Notes: generated by a model not told the origin, from the letters alone. A DNA stretch of 64,000 nt from an uncultured Alphaproteobacteria bacterium (GCA_902595755.1 CACJRF010000008.1:1-64000), one strand, 5' to 3'. Positions 1-12,400 are shown, numbered from the stretch's first letter. A program made the numbers and translations.

Positions 1-2
1 CA

Positions 3-98
3 TCTCCTCCAGCAGAAGAAGCTAAGACAGAAACAAAACCTACCGAGGTAGCAACTCCTCCAGCAGATGATAAGCCAGCAGAAGATGCAAAGAGGTGA
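3..98 (+). CDS. rpsP: 30S ribosomal protein S16, C-terminal low-complexity tail only (5'-truncated by window edge)
   Basis: Open frame ...SPPAEEAKTETKPTEVATPPADDKPAEDAKR* directly upstream of rimM-trmD-rplS; inferred from conserved rpsP-rimM-trmD-rplS order. Confidence 0.6.
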   Translation, partial: SPPAEEAKTETKPTEVATPPADDKPAEDAKR

Positions 99-263
99 AG
101 AAAAAAAAACTGATGTTAAAGATTAAATAAATTTTTATATAGTTAATTTTTGTTTATTTTTGTTACATTCTAGACAAATTTGAACAAAATTAATTAGGCA
201 TTTTATCTATTTTTCTTATTAAACAGTAGATCCTTAGATATAATCTAAGAAGTATAAAATTAA

Positions 264-770
264 TTGGAGATTAAAATTAATTTTAAAGAAAATAAATTTG
301 TGGCTGCCAAATTTGGAAAAGTTAATGGTATTGAAGGCTGGCTGAGTGTTAACATATATCTCACAGCCTCATCTGGAATTGATAAATTCTCAAATTTTTA
401 TATCAACAACAAGGCAACAAATTTATTATTTAAAAAAAAAGGAAAGAAAGTTCTTTGTAAAATTGAAGGTGTGAATGATATTGATACTGCAAAACAATAT
501 GTTGGAAGTGAAATATTTGTAGATAAAAAAGAACTACCAAAACTAGTTGAGGGGCAATATTATTACAATGATTTGTTAGGTTTGAGTGTTAGAATTAAAA
601 ACAAAAAAATTGGGGAAATTATTGATGTTCAGAATCATGGCGCTGGCGATTACCTTACAATTAAAAGAGAAAAGGATGAGATATTAGTTCCATTAATTAA
701 TGATCACGTTATAAGCATCGAACTATCTAAGAGAATATTAAATTTAAATCCTGACTATTATGAATTTTAA
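264..770 (+). CDS. rimM: 16S rRNA processing protein RimM
   Basis: 168 aa; RimM-like sequence (GQYYYNDLLGLSV, GAGDYLTI, VPLINDHVISIEL); precedes trmD; TTG start. Confidence 0.93.
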   Translation: MEIKINFKENKFVAAKFGKVNGIEGWLSVNIYLTASSGIDKFSNFYINNKATNLLFKKKGKKVLCKIEGVNDIDTAKQYVGSEIFVDKKELPKLVEGQYYYNDLLGLSVRIKNKKIGEIIDVQNHGAGDYLTIKREKDEILVPLINDHVISIELSKRILNLNPDYYEF

Positions 771-1467
771 AATACTCACCTTATTCCCAGAGCTTTTTCC
801 TGGCCCATTGAATCACTCAATTATTGGGGCTGCTCTTAGAAAAAAAATTTTCTCTGTTGATCCTGTTAATATAAGAGATTTTGCAACAAATAAAGCAAAA
901 TCAGTTGATAGTAGTCCCTACGGTGGCGGGGCTGGTATGATATTGAAACCTGATGTATTGCAAAAAGCTTACGACTTTTGTCTTAAAAGATTCGATAAAA
1001 AACCTAAAACTATCTATCTTTCCCCATCAGGATGTAAGTTAAATCATGATAAGTTATTAGAAATAAATAAGTATGAAAATGTAGTTATAATTTGTGGAAA
1101 ATATGAAGGTATAGATTCCAGATTTATTACGCACAACAAAATTGAGGAAGTATCTCTAGGTGATTATGTTCTATCTGGTGGTGAAATTGCTTCATTTATT
1201 TTAATTGATGCTTGCGTTAGGTTGATTCCTGAAGTATTAGGTAATAAAAATAGTTTAGTTTCTGAAAGTTTTCAGAACCATTTATTAGAATATCCTCAAT
1301 TCACTAAACCTAGGGTTTGGCAAAACTTAGAGGTACCAGAAATCTTATTAAATGGAAATCACGAAAAAGTTTCAGAGTGGAAGTTGAAAACATCAATTGA
1401 GGTGACCAAAAGAAAAAGGCCAGATTTGTTTAAAATATATAAGAAAAAGCTTAAGGAGAGAAAATGA
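760..1467 (+). CDS. trmD: tRNA (guanine37-N1)-methyltransferase
   Basis: [47 protein letters not shown] motifs. Confidence 0.97.
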   Translation: MNFKILTLFPELFPGPLNHSIIGAALRKKIFSVDPVNIRDFATNKAKSVDSSPYGGGAGMILKPDVLQKAYDFCLKRFDKKPKTIYLSPSGCKLNHDKLLEINKYENVVIICGKYEGIDSRFITHNKIEEVSLGDYVLSGGEIASFILIDACVRLIPEVLGNKNSLVSESFQNHLLEYPQFTKPRVWQNLEVPEILLNGNHEKVSEWKLKTSIEVTKRKRPDLFKIYKKKLKERK

Positions 1468-1955
1468 ACACTTTAGAAAAATTTGAAAAAGACCAGCTTG
1501 AAAGTCTAAAGACTAACAAAACTTTTCCCAAATTCAACCCTGGTGATACTGTTAAAGTTCACCTAAAAGTAAAAGAGGGTGAAAAAGAAAGAATTCAGAT
1601 TTATGAAGGAGTTTGCATAGCTAAAAAAAATGCTGGAATAAACTCATCATTTACAGTTAGAAAAATTTCATATGGTGAAGGTATTGAAAGAGTTCTTCCA
1701 CTCTACTCACCACAAATTGAAAAGATAGAGCTTGTGAAAAGTGGTGACGTTAGAAGATCAAAACTCTACTATCTTAGAGGAAGAAGTGGTAAATCTGCAA
1801 GAATTGCTGAAAAGAATATATATAGCCAGAATACTCCAGAAAAAAATGATGCCAAAAAAATAGATAATATTAAGTCTGGCACGTCAGAAAAACAAACTGC
1901 TAATAGTAAAGAAGTTAAAACTAAAGTTGCTGACGATGTAGAAAAAAAAAAATAA
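1464..1955 (+). CDS. rplS: 50S ribosomal protein L19 with lysine-rich C-terminal extension
   Basis: [32 protein letters not shown]; follows trmD. Confidence 0.95.
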   Translation: MNTLEKFEKDQLESLKTNKTFPKFNPGDTVKVHLKVKEGEKERIQIYEGVCIAKKNAGINSSFTVRKISYGEGIERVLPLYSPQIEKIELVKSGDVRRSKLYYLRGRSGKSARIAEKNIYSQNTPEKNDAKKIDNIKSGTSEKQTANSKEVKTKVADDVEKKK

Positions 1956-1976
1956 TAACTTTGTAAACTTTAAATA

Positions 1977-3377
1977 ATGCAGCCACAAACAATTTTTGAT
2001 AAGATCTGGTCAAGTCATATTGTAAATGAAGATAAAAATGGTGAATGTCTTATTTATATTGATAGACACCTTGTTCATGAAGTAACAAGCCCACAAGCCT
2101 TTGAGGGACTAAAAACCAAAAAGAGGGTTGTTAGAAGACCCAATCTTACTCTCGCAGTACCAGATCATAACGTCCCAACTATCGATAGAACAAAAGGAAT
2201 TGTAGATAATGAATCAAGAATTCAAGTTGATACACTTTTAAAAAATTGTAAAGATTTTTCTGTTCCATTTTTTAATATTGATGATGAAAGACAGGGTATT
2301 GTTCATATAATTGGTCCTGAACAAGGTTTCACACTTCCAGGAACAACTCTTGTTTGTGGTGATTCACACACCTCAACTCATGGAGCATTTGGTTCTTTAG
2401 CATTTGGAATTGGAACCTCAGAAGTTGAGCATGTTCTATCTACACAAACTTTAATTCAAAAGCCTGCTAAAAACTTCCTAATAAAGTTTACTAATAAATT
2501 AGGTAAAGGTGTAACAGCAAAAGATGTAATATTGTACCTAATCGGTCAGATTGGAACAGCAGGCGGTACAGGTTATGTTTTAGAATATGCAGGTGAAATA
2601 ATAGATGATATGAGTATGGAAGAAAGAATGACTATCTGCAACATGTCAATAGAAGCTGGTGCTCGTGCTGGACTTATAGCTCCAGACGAAAAAACTTTTG
2701 ATTATCTTTACAACAAACCACTAGCACCAAAAGGGAAAGATTGGGATATGGCTGTTAAATGTTGGCTAAAACTTAAAAGTGATCCAGATGCAAAATACGA
2801 AAAAACACTTCTAATTGATGCCTCAAAAATTGAACCACAAGTTACATGGGGTACGAGTCCAGAAGATGTTCTAACTATAAACTCAACAATTCCAAATCCA
2901 GAACAGTACACTAATAGCGAAAAAAAAAAATCAGTCATAAGATCTCTAAAATACATGGATCTAAAACCTGGACAAAAACTTACCGATGTTGAGATTGACA
3001 AAGTATTCATCGGTTCTTGTACCAATGGTAGAATAGAGGACCTTAGAAAGGCTTCAAAAATTTTAAAAGGAAATAAAATAAATCCAAATGTAAAAGCTTT
3101 TGTTGTTCCGGGGTCTGGCTTAGTAAAAAAACAAGCTGAAGCTGAGGGATTAGACAAAATATTCAAGTCATCGGGATTTGAGTGGCGGGAACCTGGATGC
3201 TCAATGTGTTTGGCAATGAATGCGGATAAACTCAAACCATACGAACGATGTGCTTCAACCTCAAATAGAAATTTTGAGGGAAGACAGGGTAGGCTTGGAA
3301 GAACGCATTTAGTAAGCCCAGAAATGGCAGCAGCCGCGGCAATTAAAGGTAAATTGTTTGATGTTAGGAAGATATAA
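1977..3377 (+). CDS. leuC: 3-isopropylmalate dehydratase large subunit
   Basis: [32 protein letters not shown] aconitase-family motifs. Confidence 0.97.
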   Translation: MQPQTIFDKIWSSHIVNEDKNGECLIYIDRHLVHEVTSPQAFEGLKTKKRVVRRPNLTLAVPDHNVPTIDRTKGIVDNESRIQVDTLLKNCKDFSVPFFNIDDERQGIVHIIGPEQGFTLPGTTLVCGDSHTSTHGAFGSLAFGIGTSEVEHVLSTQTLIQKPAKNFLIKFTNKLGKGVTAKDVILYLIGQIGTAGGTGYVLEYAGEIIDDMSMEERMTICNMSIEAGARAGLIAPDEKTFDYLYNKPLAPKGKDWDMAVKCWLKLKSDPDAKYEKTLLIDASKIEPQVTWGTSPEDVLTINSTIPNPEQYTNSEKKKSVIRSLKYMDLKPGQKLTDVEIDKVFIGSCTNGRIEDLRKASKILKGNKINPNVKAFVVPGSGLVKKQAEAEGLDKIFKSSGFEWREPGCSMCLAMNADKLKPYERCASTSNRNFEGRQGRLGRTHLVSPEMAAAAAIKGKLFDVRKI

Positions 3378-3380
3378 CTT

Positions 3381-3989
3381 ATGAAAGAATTTACTGAAGT
3401 TCAAGGAGTAACTGCGCCAATTGAATTATCAAATATTGACACTGACATGATAATTCCAAAGCAATTCTTAAAAACAATTAAGAGAAGCGGGTTGGGTGAA
3501 GGACTATTTTATGAGATGAGATACGATGAAAAAGGAAATCTCAACAAGAATTTCATATTAAATGAAAAACCTTTTTCTGATTCTAAAATATTAATAGCTT
3601 TTGAAAACTTTGGTTGTGGATCATCAAGAGAACACGCGCCATGGGCTATTAAAGATTTTGGAATAAACGTTATTTTAGCAATCAGTTTCGCTGATATTTT
3701 TTTCAATAATTGTTTTAAGAATGGAATTTTACCAATCAAACTTAATAAAGAAGAAATTGACTTTATAATCTCTAATCTTCAAAAATACAAAAATATTTTA
3801 AAAGTGAATCTAATTAATCAGGTCATAACACTAGGAACATCAGACATAAAGTTCGATATTGAAAGTCACAGAAAAGAAAGCTTGTTGAATGGTTGGGATG
3901 ACATTGATTTGACACTTAAACACAAAGAAAAAATTACTAGTTATGAAGAAAATAACCCAAACTCTTTTTGGATACATATAGAGAGATAA
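3381..3989 (+). CDS. leuD: 3-isopropylmalate dehydratase small subunit
   Basis: NIDTDMIIPKQFLK, FGCGSSREHAPWA motifs. Confidence 0.97.
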   Translation: MKEFTEVQGVTAPIELSNIDTDMIIPKQFLKTIKRSGLGEGLFYEMRYDEKGNLNKNFILNEKPFSDSKILIAFENFGCGSSREHAPWAIKDFGINVILAISFADIFFNNCFKNGILPIKLNKEEIDFIISNLQKYKNILKVNLINQVITLGTSDIKFDIESHRKESLLNGWDDIDLTLKHKEKITSYEENNPNSFWIHIER

Positions 3990-3992
3990 ACT

Positions 3993-5099
3993 ATGAATAG
4001 AGAACTTAGTATTGTGGCTTTACCTGGTGATGGGATTGGTAATGAAATATTTAATGAAGCAAGAAAAGTACTTAATTGGATAAATAATAATAGTCACTAC
4101 AAACTAAATATAACAGAGGAGTTAATTGGCGGAAGCTCAATTGATGCATCTGGAGAACCATTAACAAATAATGTTCTAGAAAAACTTAGGGTTACAGATG
4201 CTATACTTTTAGGAGCAGTTGGAGGACCAAAGTGGGAAGACCTCACTTTCGATAAAAGACCAGAAAGGGGACTTCTTAAAATCAGAAAAGAACTTGATTT
4301 ATTTGCAAACTTCAGACCTGCAATCGTTTTTGATTCTCTAGCTTCATCATCATCATTAAAGCCAGAAATTATAAATGGGCTTGATTTAATGATAATTAGA
4401 GAACTTACTGGAGGTATTTACTTTGGAGAACCTAGAGGTGTAGAAAAATTAAACGAAAATAACTATAAAGGATTCAATACATTAGTTTATACCTCTGAAG
4501 AAATCAGGAGAATAGCATCTGTTGCATTTGAAACTGCACAATCAAGAAGTAAAAAATTATGTTCGGTAGATAAAGCAAACGTATTAGAATCAACTGAGTT
4601 ATGGAGAAAAGTTATTATTGAGGTGAGTAAAGATTATCCTGATGTTGAACTAAATCATATGTATGTAGATAATGCCTCTATGCAATTAGTAAGAGATCCA
4701 AAACAGTTTGATGTTATTGTGACTACAAATATGTTTGGTGATATTCTTTCGGATTGTGCCTCAATGCTTACTGGTTCATTAGGAATGCTTCCATCAGCAT
4801 CAGTTGGAGTTAGTACATCAGGCAAAAAAAATGCAATGTATGAGCCTGTTCATGGCTCTGCACCAGACATATCAGGAAAATCAATTGCAAACCCTTTAGC
4901 AATGATATTAAGTGTTTCTATGATGTTCAAATATTCATTTGAGGATGACAACATGTCAAATATAATAATTAGAAATGTAAATAAAGTTCTAAATAATGGT
5001 TATAGAACCAAAGATATTTTTACCGATGAATGTAAACTTTTGAGTACTTCTGATATGGGGGATGCTGTTATAGAGGAATTAAAAAATGAAAAATTATAA
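3993..5099 (+). CDS. leuB: 3-isopropylmalate dehydrogenase
   Basis: [36 protein letters not shown]. Confidence 0.97.
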   Translation: MNRELSIVALPGDGIGNEIFNEARKVLNWINNNSHYKLNITEELIGGSSIDASGEPLTNNVLEKLRVTDAILLGAVGGPKWEDLTFDKRPERGLLKIRKELDLFANFRPAIVFDSLASSSSLKPEIINGLDLMIIRELTGGIYFGEPRGVEKLNENNYKGFNTLVYTSEEIRRIASVAFETAQSRSKKLCSVDKANVLESTELWRKVIIEVSKDYPDVELNHMYVDNASMQLVRDPKQFDVIVTTNMFGDILSDCASMLTGSLGMLPSASVGVSTSGKKNAMYEPVHGSAPDISGKSIANPLAMILSVSMMFKYSFEDDNMSNIIIRNVNKVLNNGYRTKDIFTDECKLLSTSDMGDAVIEELKNEKL

Positions 5100-6102
5100 C
5101 TTAGCAGTTGTTGGAGCAACTGGAAACGTCGGTAGAGAAATACTGAATATATTAGATCAAAGAAGTTTTCCAATCAAAAATCTTCATGCTTTAGCTTCAA
5201 ATAAATCAGAAGGGATTAAGCTAACATATGGGGATGATAAAGAAATAACTGTTGAGGATTTAGATAAGTTCAACTTCAAGAATACCGATATAGTTTTATC
5301 TTCGCCTGGCTCAATCGTATCAAAAAAGTTTGTTCCTAAAGCAACAAAGGCTGGTTCAATTGTTATAGATAACACTTCGCTCTTTAGAATGGATAAAGAT
5401 ATCCCTCTTGTTGTCCCTGAGGTAAACCCAGGTGATCTAGAAACTTTCACAAAGAAAAAAATTATAGCCAACCCTAACTGCTCAACTATCCAAATGGCAG
5501 TAGCGTTGAAGCCTATTGATGACCTTTTTAGTATTAAAAAAGTAATTGTTTCTACATATCAGTCAACCTCTGGTGCGGGAAAGCTTGCTATGGAGGAATT
5601 ATTCCATCAAACATTAGATGTTTATAAAAATAAACCATTAAAAACTAATATTTTCCCTAAACGTATTGCTTTTAACCTAATACCCCACATAGATGATTTT
5701 ATTGAATCTGGAGATACAAAAGAGGAGATGAAAATGGTTAATGAAACACAAAAAATCATGGGTAAAAAAATCGAAATTTTCTCCACATGTGTTAGAGTTC
5801 CAGTTTTTGTTGGACACGGTGAATCTATTTATTTAGAGACAGAGAAAAACATAGACTTAAAAAAACTAGTCACTAAACTCAAAAAAATAAATGGCATATC
5901 AATTGTAGATGAAAAAATAGATGGTGGGTATGTTACGCCCGATGAGTCAGCAGGTGAAGATTACGTTTTTTTAAGTAGGTTAAGGCTGGGTAGAAATAAA
6001 AATTCATTAGGGCTTTGGGTTGTTGCAGATAACTTAAGAAAAGGTGCAGCACTTAACTCTGTCCAAATCGCTGAATTATTAATTAAGAAGTATTTGAAAT
6101 AA
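5086..6102 (+). CDS. asd: Aspartate-semialdehyde dehydrogenase
   Basis: [22 protein letters not shown]; downstream of leuB. Confidence 0.96.
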   Translation: MKNYNLAVVGATGNVGREILNILDQRSFPIKNLHALASNKSEGIKLTYGDDKEITVEDLDKFNFKNTDIVLSSPGSIVSKKFVPKATKAGSIVIDNTSLFRMDKDIPLVVPEVNPGDLETFTKKKIIANPNCSTIQMAVALKPIDDLFSIKKVIVSTYQSTSGAGKLAMEELFHQTLDVYKNKPLKTNIFPKRIAFNLIPHIDDFIESGDTKEEMKMVNETQKIMGKKIEIFSTCVRVPVFVGHGESIYLETEKNIDLKKLVTKLKKINGISIVDEKIDGGYVTPDESAGEDYVFLSRLRLGRNKNSLGLWVVADNLRKGAALNSVQIAELLIKKYLK

Positions 6103-7139
6103 TGAAAAATTTTAAAAGTAGATTCTTTGAAGATTATTTTATTGGTGACGAAATAAAGCATAGCGTTCCAAGAACAATAACTGAAGGTGATGTTGCTCTT
6201 TACTTAGCAACAACTGGAAGTAGATTTGCTCTTAATTATTCCAAGGAATTCTCAAAATCACTTGGTTATGATCAGACTCCAGTAGATGATATTTTGATGT
6301 TTCATTTAGTTTTTGGAAGAACAGTTCCAGATTTATCATTAAATGCCATTGCTAATTTGGGATATGCAGGTGTCAGGTTTCAAAGACCTGTATATATTGG
6401 AGATACTTTGAGTGCAAAGTCAAAGATAATTGGTCTCAAACAAAACTCAAATGGCAAAACTGGAACTGTTTATGTTGAATCATCTGGTTTTAACCAGAAA
6501 GGGGAAGTTGTTCTAACTTACTTTAGGTGGCTTATGATGAGAAAAAAAAAGGAGGGATTGGTAGATTCATTTAAAAATGTTGTGCCAGAACTCCCTGATA
6601 AAGTTGATTATAAAGATTTCTTCATACCTAAAGATTTAAATCTAAAGAGTTGGAATATTGATTTTTCAGGTAGCGATGCATTTTTTGATGATTACAAGAT
6701 TGGGGAAGAAATAAACCACTTAGATGGTCAAACAATCGAGGAGGCTGAACATCAGATGGCTACTAGACTGTACCAAAATAACGCAAGAGTTCATTTTAAT
6801 CAGCATGTAGAGAAAGAAGGTAGGTTTGGAAAGAGAATTATATACGGAGGATATATAATATCACTTGCAAGGGCTTTAAGTTGTAATGGATTAGCAAATA
6901 CTTTTAAAATTTCAGCTATTCATTCGGGTAAGCACTCATCTCCAACATTTTCTGGTGATACAATATACGCATGGTCAAAAGTTATTGAAAAAAATAAAAT
7001 TAACGAAGATATTGGAGCTTTGACAATGCGTACTATTGCGTCAAAGAATAACTCTAATGTGTCTTTCCCAGATGAAAAAAATTTAACTGAAAACATTGTT
7101 TTAGATTTAAAATATTCTGTTTTAATACCGAAAAAATAG
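6102..7139 (+). CDS. mch: Mesaconyl-CoA hydratase (beta-methylmalyl-CoA dehydratase), double-MaoC type
   Basis: 345 aa with two hot-dog halves (RFFEDYFIGDEIKHSVPRTITEGD; YKIGEEINHLDGQTIEEAEHQMATRLYQNNARVHFNQ), matching remembered Mch of the ethylmalonyl-CoA pathway. Confidence 0.88.
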   Translation: MKNFKSRFFEDYFIGDEIKHSVPRTITEGDVALYLATTGSRFALNYSKEFSKSLGYDQTPVDDILMFHLVFGRTVPDLSLNAIANLGYAGVRFQRPVYIGDTLSAKSKIIGLKQNSNGKTGTVYVESSGFNQKGEVVLTYFRWLMMRKKKEGLVDSFKNVVPELPDKVDYKDFFIPKDLNLKSWNIDFSGSDAFFDDYKIGEEINHLDGQTIEEAEHQMATRLYQNNARVHFNQHVEKEGRFGKRIIYGGYIISLARALSCNGLANTFKISAIHSGKHSSPTFSGDTIYAWSKVIEKNKINEDIGALTMRTIASKNNSNVSFPDEKNLTENIVLDLKYSVLIPKK

Positions 7140-7144
7140 CTATT

Positions 7145-7531
7145 ATGAGTAAACAAGACTTACCATTATCACCACATCTTCAAATATATAAACCTCAGAT
7201 TACATCAGTTCTGTCTATAATGCATAGGATCACAGGTTTTTCTTTAGCTTTTATTGTTATTCTCTTTATTTTAGGTTTATTGACTGTAGCAGTAGGAGAA
7301 AGATATTATAATACTTTCATTTTTTATCTTACAAGTTACCCTGTTAAATTAATTTTTTTTCCTGTAGTCTATGGATTTTCATATCATATGCTAAATGGAA
7401 TTAGACATATACTTTGGGACTTTGGTTTACTAATTTCAAACAGACAAGCCACAATTTCTGGGATTTTTATTATAGCTCTTTCAATCTTAGTTAGTATTTA
7501 TATACTTTATTTTTTAGGAATTATTCTATGA
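7145..7531 (+). CDS. sdhC: Succinate dehydrogenase cytochrome b556 subunit
   Basis: SPHLQIYKPQITSVLSIMHRITGF; upstream of sdhDAB. Confidence 0.95.
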   Translation: MSKQDLPLSPHLQIYKPQITSVLSIMHRITGFSLAFIVILFILGLLTVAVGERYYNTFIFYLTSYPVKLIFFPVVYGFSYHMLNGIRHILWDFGLLISNRQATISGIFIIALSILVSIYILYFLGIIL

Positions 7532-7854
7532 AATATAAGCATAAATGGATTATTCAAAAAATTTCAGCAATTATATTTGCTATCACACTGATCTTAACAA
7601 TTATAAATTTTAAAGAAATTGACTTATTCGATCACAGTAGTGTTATTACTTTTTTTGAAAGTAAATTAAATTCTCTTATTATTTTAATTTTAGTAGGCTC
7701 TATTCTTATACATTCTAATATAGGGGTTTCCTCGATAATTGATGATTACATTCATAATCAGAATTCTAAAACTATGATTTTAGTATTTAAAAATTTTTTA
7801 CTGGCCGTTTTATTTATTATAACAATATTAAGCTTAGTATATTTGGTAATTTAA
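7528..7854 (+). CDS. sdhD: Succinate dehydrogenase membrane anchor subunit
   Basis: Small TM protein between sdhC and sdh[16 protein letters not shown]. Confidence 0.9.
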   Translation: MKYKHKWIIQKISAIIFAITLILTIINFKEIDLFDHSSVITFFESKLNSLIILILVGSILIHSNIGVSSIIDDYIHNQNSKTMILVFKNFLLAVLFIITILSLVYLVI

Positions 7855-7855
7855 A

Positions 7856-9634
7856 ATGAATGTTATTAAATTAGATTATGATGTCGTTGTGGTTGGGGCT
7901 GGTGGGTCAGGACTTAGAGCAGCTATGGGTTGTGCTTCAGATGGTCTGAAAACAGCTTGTATTTCAAAAGTATTCCCCACAAGAAGTCATACAGTTGCTG
8001 CTCAAGGAGGGATTAGTGCTGCCCTTGGAAATATGGGTGAAGATGATTGGAAATGGCACATGTACGATACTGTTAAAGGGTCAGACTGGCTTGGTGATCA
8101 AGATGCTATAGCCTTTATGTGTAAAGAGGCACCAGAAGCTGTTATAGAACTTGAACATTTCGGTGTTCCTTTTTCAAGAACTGAAGATGGAAAAATATAT
8201 CAAAGACCATTCGGTGGGATGACAACTAATTTTGGAGATGGTACGGCACAAAGAACCTGCGCTGCAGCAGATAGAACAGGTCATGCTATGTTACATACTC
8301 TTTATCAAAAATCACTATCCTATAATACTGAATTCTATATAGAACATTTTGTAGTAGATTTAATTTTCAACGAAAATAAAGAATGTTGTGGGGTACTTTC
8401 TTTTAATCTTCATGATGGAAAATTTTATGTGTTCTCTTCAAAAATGGTCATACTTGCTACTGGAGGTTACGGAAGAGCATATTTTTCCTGTACATCTGCG
8501 CATACCTGTACAGGTGATGGAGGTGCAATGGTCCTTAGATCTGGTCTTCCCTTACAAGATATGGAATTCACGCAATTTCATCCAACTGGTATATATGGTG
8601 TAGGTGTATTGATTACAGAAGGAGCAAGGGGTGAGGGTGGCTATCTTACTAACTCAAAGGGTGAAAGATTTATGGAAAAATACGCCCCCAATGCAAAAGA
8701 TTTAGCCGGTAGGGATGTTGTTTCTAGGTCAATGACAACTGAAATAGTTGAGGGCAGAGGCTGTGGAAAGTTTAAAGATCATATTCATCTCAACCTTCAT
8801 CACCTTGATCATAATGTTCTTGAGGAAAAGCTTCCCGGCATAACAGAATCAGCAAAAATATTTGCTGGTGTTGATGTAAGGAAAGATCCGATACCTGTTC
8901 AACCTACTGTACATTATAATATGGGGGGCATACCAACTAACATTAATGGTGAAGTTTTAAATACAGACTCGAAAGGAAAAGATAAAGTTGTAAAGGGATT
9001 AATGTCAGTTGGGGAAGCTGCTTGTGTATCAGTACATGGAGCTAACAGGCTTGGATCAAACTCCCTTCTAGATCTTGTAGTTTTTGGAAAGTCGGCGGCT
9101 AAAAGATGTAGTAAGATTATCAATACTAAGAAAAAAAATAAGCCTATTAAAGTTGAACACTATGCTGATATCTTACAAAGATTTAATGATTTAAGAAATT
9201 CAAATGGCAAGAACTCCGTATCCAAAATAAGGCTAGAGATGCAGCATACAATGCAAAATTATTGTCCTGTTTATCGTTCTGGAAAAAAAATGAAAGAGGG
9301 TAAGAAAATTTTACTTAGTCTTCTTGAAAAATCTAAGTCACTTAAGATCACAGATAAAAGTTTGATATGGAATACAGAATTAGTCGAAGCATTAGAACTC
9401 AATAATCTTCTTATCCAATCAATCGCAAGTATAGATACTGCTCTAAGTAGAGAGGAAAGCAGAGGAGCACATGCAAGAGAGGATTACAAATTAAGAGATG
9501 ACAAGAAATGGTTAAAACACCTTCTTACATTCGTGGAGCATAGTGGTAAAACTAAAATTAGGTCAAGGAAAGTAAACTTAAAAACTAATTCAAAAGAAAT
9601 AAAAACAATTGAACCTAAGGCAAGAGTTTACTAA
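7856..9634 (+). CDS. sdhA: Succinate dehydrogenase flavoprotein subunit
   Basis: [30 protein letters not shown], full length 592 aa. Confidence 0.98.
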   Translation: MNVIKLDYDVVVVGAGGSGLRAAMGCASDGLKTACISKVFPTRSHTVAAQGGISAALGNMGEDDWKWHMYDTVKGSDWLGDQDAIAFMCKEAPEAVIELEHFGVPFSRTEDGKIYQRPFGGMTTNFGDGTAQRTCAAADRTGHAMLHTLYQKSLSYNTEFYIEHFVVDLIFNENKECCGVLSFNLHDGKFYVFSSKMVILATGGYGRAYFSCTSAHTCTGDGGAMVLRSGLPLQDMEFTQFHPTGIYGVGVLITEGARGEGGYLTNSKGERFMEKYAPNAKDLAGRDVVSRSMTTEIVEGRGCGKFKDHIHLNLHHLDHNVLEEKLPGITESAKIFAGVDVRKDPIPVQPTVHYNMGGIPTNINGEVLNTDSKGKDKVVKGLMSVGEAACVSVHGANRLGSNSLLDLVVFGKSAAKRCSKIINTKKKNKPIKVEHYADILQRFNDLRNSNGKNSVSKIRLEMQHTMQNYCPVYRSGKKMKEGKKILLSLLEKSKSLKITDKSLIWNTELVEALELNNLLIQSIASIDTALSREESRGAHAREDYKLRDDKKWLKHLLTFVEHSGKTKIRSRKVNLKTNSKEIKTIEPKARVY

Positions 9635-9643
9635 ATTGTATTT

Positions 9644-10402
9644 ATGGTTAATCTAAATCTTCCAGATAACTCAAAAATTATGCCAGGTAAAACTCATGGT
9701 GTAAACGGTCAAAATAAAATCGTATTCAATATTTATAGGTGGAATAGAGAAGATAATAAAAATCCTAGAGTCGATAAATACTTTGTGGATAAAAAAAAAC
9801 TTGGGCCCATGACTTTAGATGCCTTAATGTTTATAAAAAATGATCTTGACCCAACCCTAACTTTCAGAAGATCATGTAGAGAGGGAATATGTGGTTCATG
9901 CTCTATGAACGTTAATGGTACGAACACACTTGCCTGCCTAAAACCTATCGAAGGTAAAGAAATAAACATTTACCCCCTTCCTCATATGCGTGTATTAAAG
10001 GATCTCGTACCTGATCTAAGTGAATTTTATGAACAGTATAAATCAATTGAACCATGGCTTAAAAACTCAACCAAAGCTAAAAAAGAGCAAAGACAAAGCC
10101 CTGCTGATAGAAAAAAATTAGATGGTCTATATGAATGTGTTCTTTGCGCATGTTGTTCAACCTCATGCCCAAGTTATTGGTGGAACGGTGATAAATTTTT
10201 AGGACCCGCTATTCTACTTCAAGCCTATAGATTCATTGTTGATAGCAGAGATAACAATAAAAAGGAAAGATTGCAGAAACTTGAGGACAAATTTAAACTC
10301 TACAGATGTCACACAATCATGAATTGCACAAAAACCTGTCCTAAAAATTTAAACCCGGCAAAAGCAATTAGCGAAATTAAAAAATTACAAGTATCCTCTT
10401 AA
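9644..10402 (+). CDS. sdhB: Succinate dehydrogenase iron-sulfur subunit
   Basis: [44 protein letters not shown] clusters. Confidence 0.98.
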   Translation: MVNLNLPDNSKIMPGKTHGVNGQNKIVFNIYRWNREDNKNPRVDKYFVDKKKLGPMTLDALMFIKNDLDPTLTFRRSCREGICGSCSMNVNGTNTLACLKPIEGKEINIYPLPHMRVLKDLVPDLSEFYEQYKSIEPWLKNSTKAKKEQRQSPADRKKLDGLYECVLCACCSTSCPSYWWNGDKFLGPAILLQAYRFIVDSRDNNKKERLQKLEDKFKLYRCHTIMNCTKTCPKNLNPAKAISEIKKLQVSS

Positions 10403-10405
10403 AAA

Positions 10406-11449
10406 TTGGAAAAACTCAACAAGAAATTATTAAATCATTTAAAAACTTTCAATAATATTAAGCCAAATCCTTGTCAGATAGAGGTTACAAAGATCATATC
10501 AAAAAAATTAAGTAGACAAGCAAACTTCCCAATAATACGCTTCCTCTTCGATGTAAGAAATTTCTACCTTCACGGGTCTTTTGGTGTAGGAAAGTCAGTT
10601 TTAATAAAAGCTTTAAATTATATTTACCCAAATTCTATTATCTTTCATTTTAGTGATTTGATTTTTTTTCTGCAAAAGAATCATAATAAAGAAACAGAAC
10701 TTTTAAAAAAATTTGGAGGCTGCAAAGTAATTCTTGTAGATGAATTTTTTATAAACAATCTGACAAACTTAATAATATTTAAGAAATTTTTCTACTTTGC
10801 AAAAAAAAAGAATATCTTACTAATATTAACTAGTAATAAACATTTAAAAAATATTTATAACGATCCTGTAAATCCGAATTTGTCAAAAAGAATTATAACT
10901 TTATTTATGAAAAATTTTGAAATTTATAATATGAAATCAAAAATTGACTATAGAACTACTAAGTCAAAAAATGAAAATTTTTTTTTTGAAGGGATACAAA
11001 ATAATATAAAAAAAAAGCAAAATAGTTTAATTAAAAAATATGCTATAACATCAATACCTCGCGAGATTAATTTCAAAAGAATTGGAAATAAATTTAGTCT
11101 AAATAACTATTATGGGAATATCATTGACTTAGATTTTAGTCATTTCTTCAATTATGACCTTGTATTCAAAGATTACGATATAATTTCAAAGAAAGTAAAG
11201 ATCTTTATTCTAAGAAATCTTACTAAAGAAAATATAGAAAATGAAAAATTTATGGCGCGATTTATTTTTTTTATTGACGTTTTATATGAAAATAAAAATA
11301 TTCTTTCTTTGTCATCAGAAATGGAATTAGATAAAGTAAATGTTAAAAACATTAATTCTTTTGATTTTAAAAGAACAGTTTCTAGACTCAAAGAAATGAG
11401 ATCTGGTGAATATATTAAGGATAATTTAAAATTAGTATTTAAAAGGTGA
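10406..11449 (+). CDS. zapE: AFG1/ZapE-family ATPase
   Basis: Walker A HGSFGVGKS, Walker B VILVDEFFI; TTG start; downstream of sdhB. Confidence 0.85.
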   Translation: MEKLNKKLLNHLKTFNNIKPNPCQIEVTKIISKKLSRQANFPIIRFLFDVRNFYLHGSFGVGKSVLIKALNYIYPNSIIFHFSDLIFFLQKNHNKETELLKKFGGCKVILVDEFFINNLTNLIIFKKFFYFAKKKNILLILTSNKHLKNIYNDPVNPNLSKRIITLFMKNFEIYNMKSKIDYRTTKSKNENFFFEGIQNNIKKKQNSLIKKYAITSIPREINFKRIGNKFSLNNYYGNIIDLDFSHFFNYDLVFKDYDIISKKVKIFILRNLTKENIENEKFMARFIFFIDVLYENKNILSLSSEMELDKVNVKNINSFDFKRTVSRLKEMRSGEYIKDNLKLVFKR

Positions 11450-12393
11450 TGGGAATTTTAGAAAAAAATTTCATAAATATTGAGGATGAAATTCTTCATT
11501 TGAAAAGAGAAAAAAATGCGATAATACTTGCTCACTATTATCAAGACGAAGATATTCAAGATATAGCTGATTTTGTTGGTGATTCATTAGACCTTTCAAA
11601 AAAGGCAGAAAAAAATGATGCAGACGTTATAGTCTTCTGTGGTGTTAAATTCATGGCAGAAGTTGCTAAAATCCTAAGCCCATCAAAAAAGGTAATATTA
11701 CCAGATATAAATGCTGGCTGTTCTTTGGAAGAATCTTGTCAGGTAAAAGACTTTAAAAAATTTAAAAGGAATTACCCAAATCATAAAGTTGTGACTTATA
11801 TAAATTGCTCTGCTGATATTAAGGCTGAATCCGACATAATTGTTACATCATCAAATGCTGAGAAAATAATTAATAGTATTCCTGAAGATGAAAAAATTAT
11901 TTTCGCACCGGACAAGCATCTTGGAAATTACTTGGTGAAAAAAACTAAAAGAGATATGGTGCTTTGGGATGGTTCATGTATTGTCCATATCACGTTTTCT
12001 GAAAGAGAACTAATAAAATTAAGAGTAAGAAATGATGATGCAAAAATAATTGCACATCCAGAATGCCCTGAAGATATTTTAAAGCATGCTGACTTTATTG
12101 GATCAACGTCATCATTATTGAAATTTGTAAATCAAGACTCATCACAAAAGTTTATTGTTGCTACAGAGCCACATATTATCCATCAAATGAAAAAACTTGA
12201 ACCTAATAAGGAATATTTAATAGCACCTGGAGTTGATGGAAATTGCTCTTGTTCTAATTGTCCATTCATGGAGCTTAACACGATGGAAAAGTTAAGAGAT
12301 TGTCTAAAAAATTTATCTCCAGAAATTTTGATTGAAAATGAGCTTATTTTACGAGCAAAAAAATCTTTAAATACTATGCTTAAATTAAGTTAG
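11446..12393 (+). CDS. nadA: Quinolinate synthase A
   Basis: ILAHYYQDEDIQDIADFVGDSL, NCSCSNCPFMELN. Confidence 0.96.
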   Translation: MMGILEKNFINIEDEILHLKREKNAIILAHYYQDEDIQDIADFVGDSLDLSKKAEKNDADVIVFCGVKFMAEVAKILSPSKKVILPDINAGCSLEESCQVKDFKKFKRNYPNHKVVTYINCSADIKAESDIIVTSSNAEKIINSIPEDEKIIFAPDKHLGNYLVKKTKRDMVLWDGSCIVHITFSERELIKLRVRNDDAKIIAHPECPEDILKHADFIGSTSSLLKFVNQDSSQKFIVATEPHIIHQMKKLEPNKEYLIAPGVDGNCSCSNCPFMELNTMEKLRDCLKNLSPEILIENELILRAKKSLNTMLKLS

Positions 12394-12400
12394 TATTTTT

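Noticed and set aside
233-249. CTTAGAT-ATA-ATCTAAG palindrome containing TATAAT before rimM
   Set aside because: Could be a -10 box or small operator, but no convincing -35 or conservation evidence; too short in AT-rich DNA to claim.
2708-3235. 175-aa minus-strand ORF antisense to leuC
   Set aside because: Lies wholly inside well-conserved leuC; composition is that of a reverse-complement shadow ORF; no recognisable domain.
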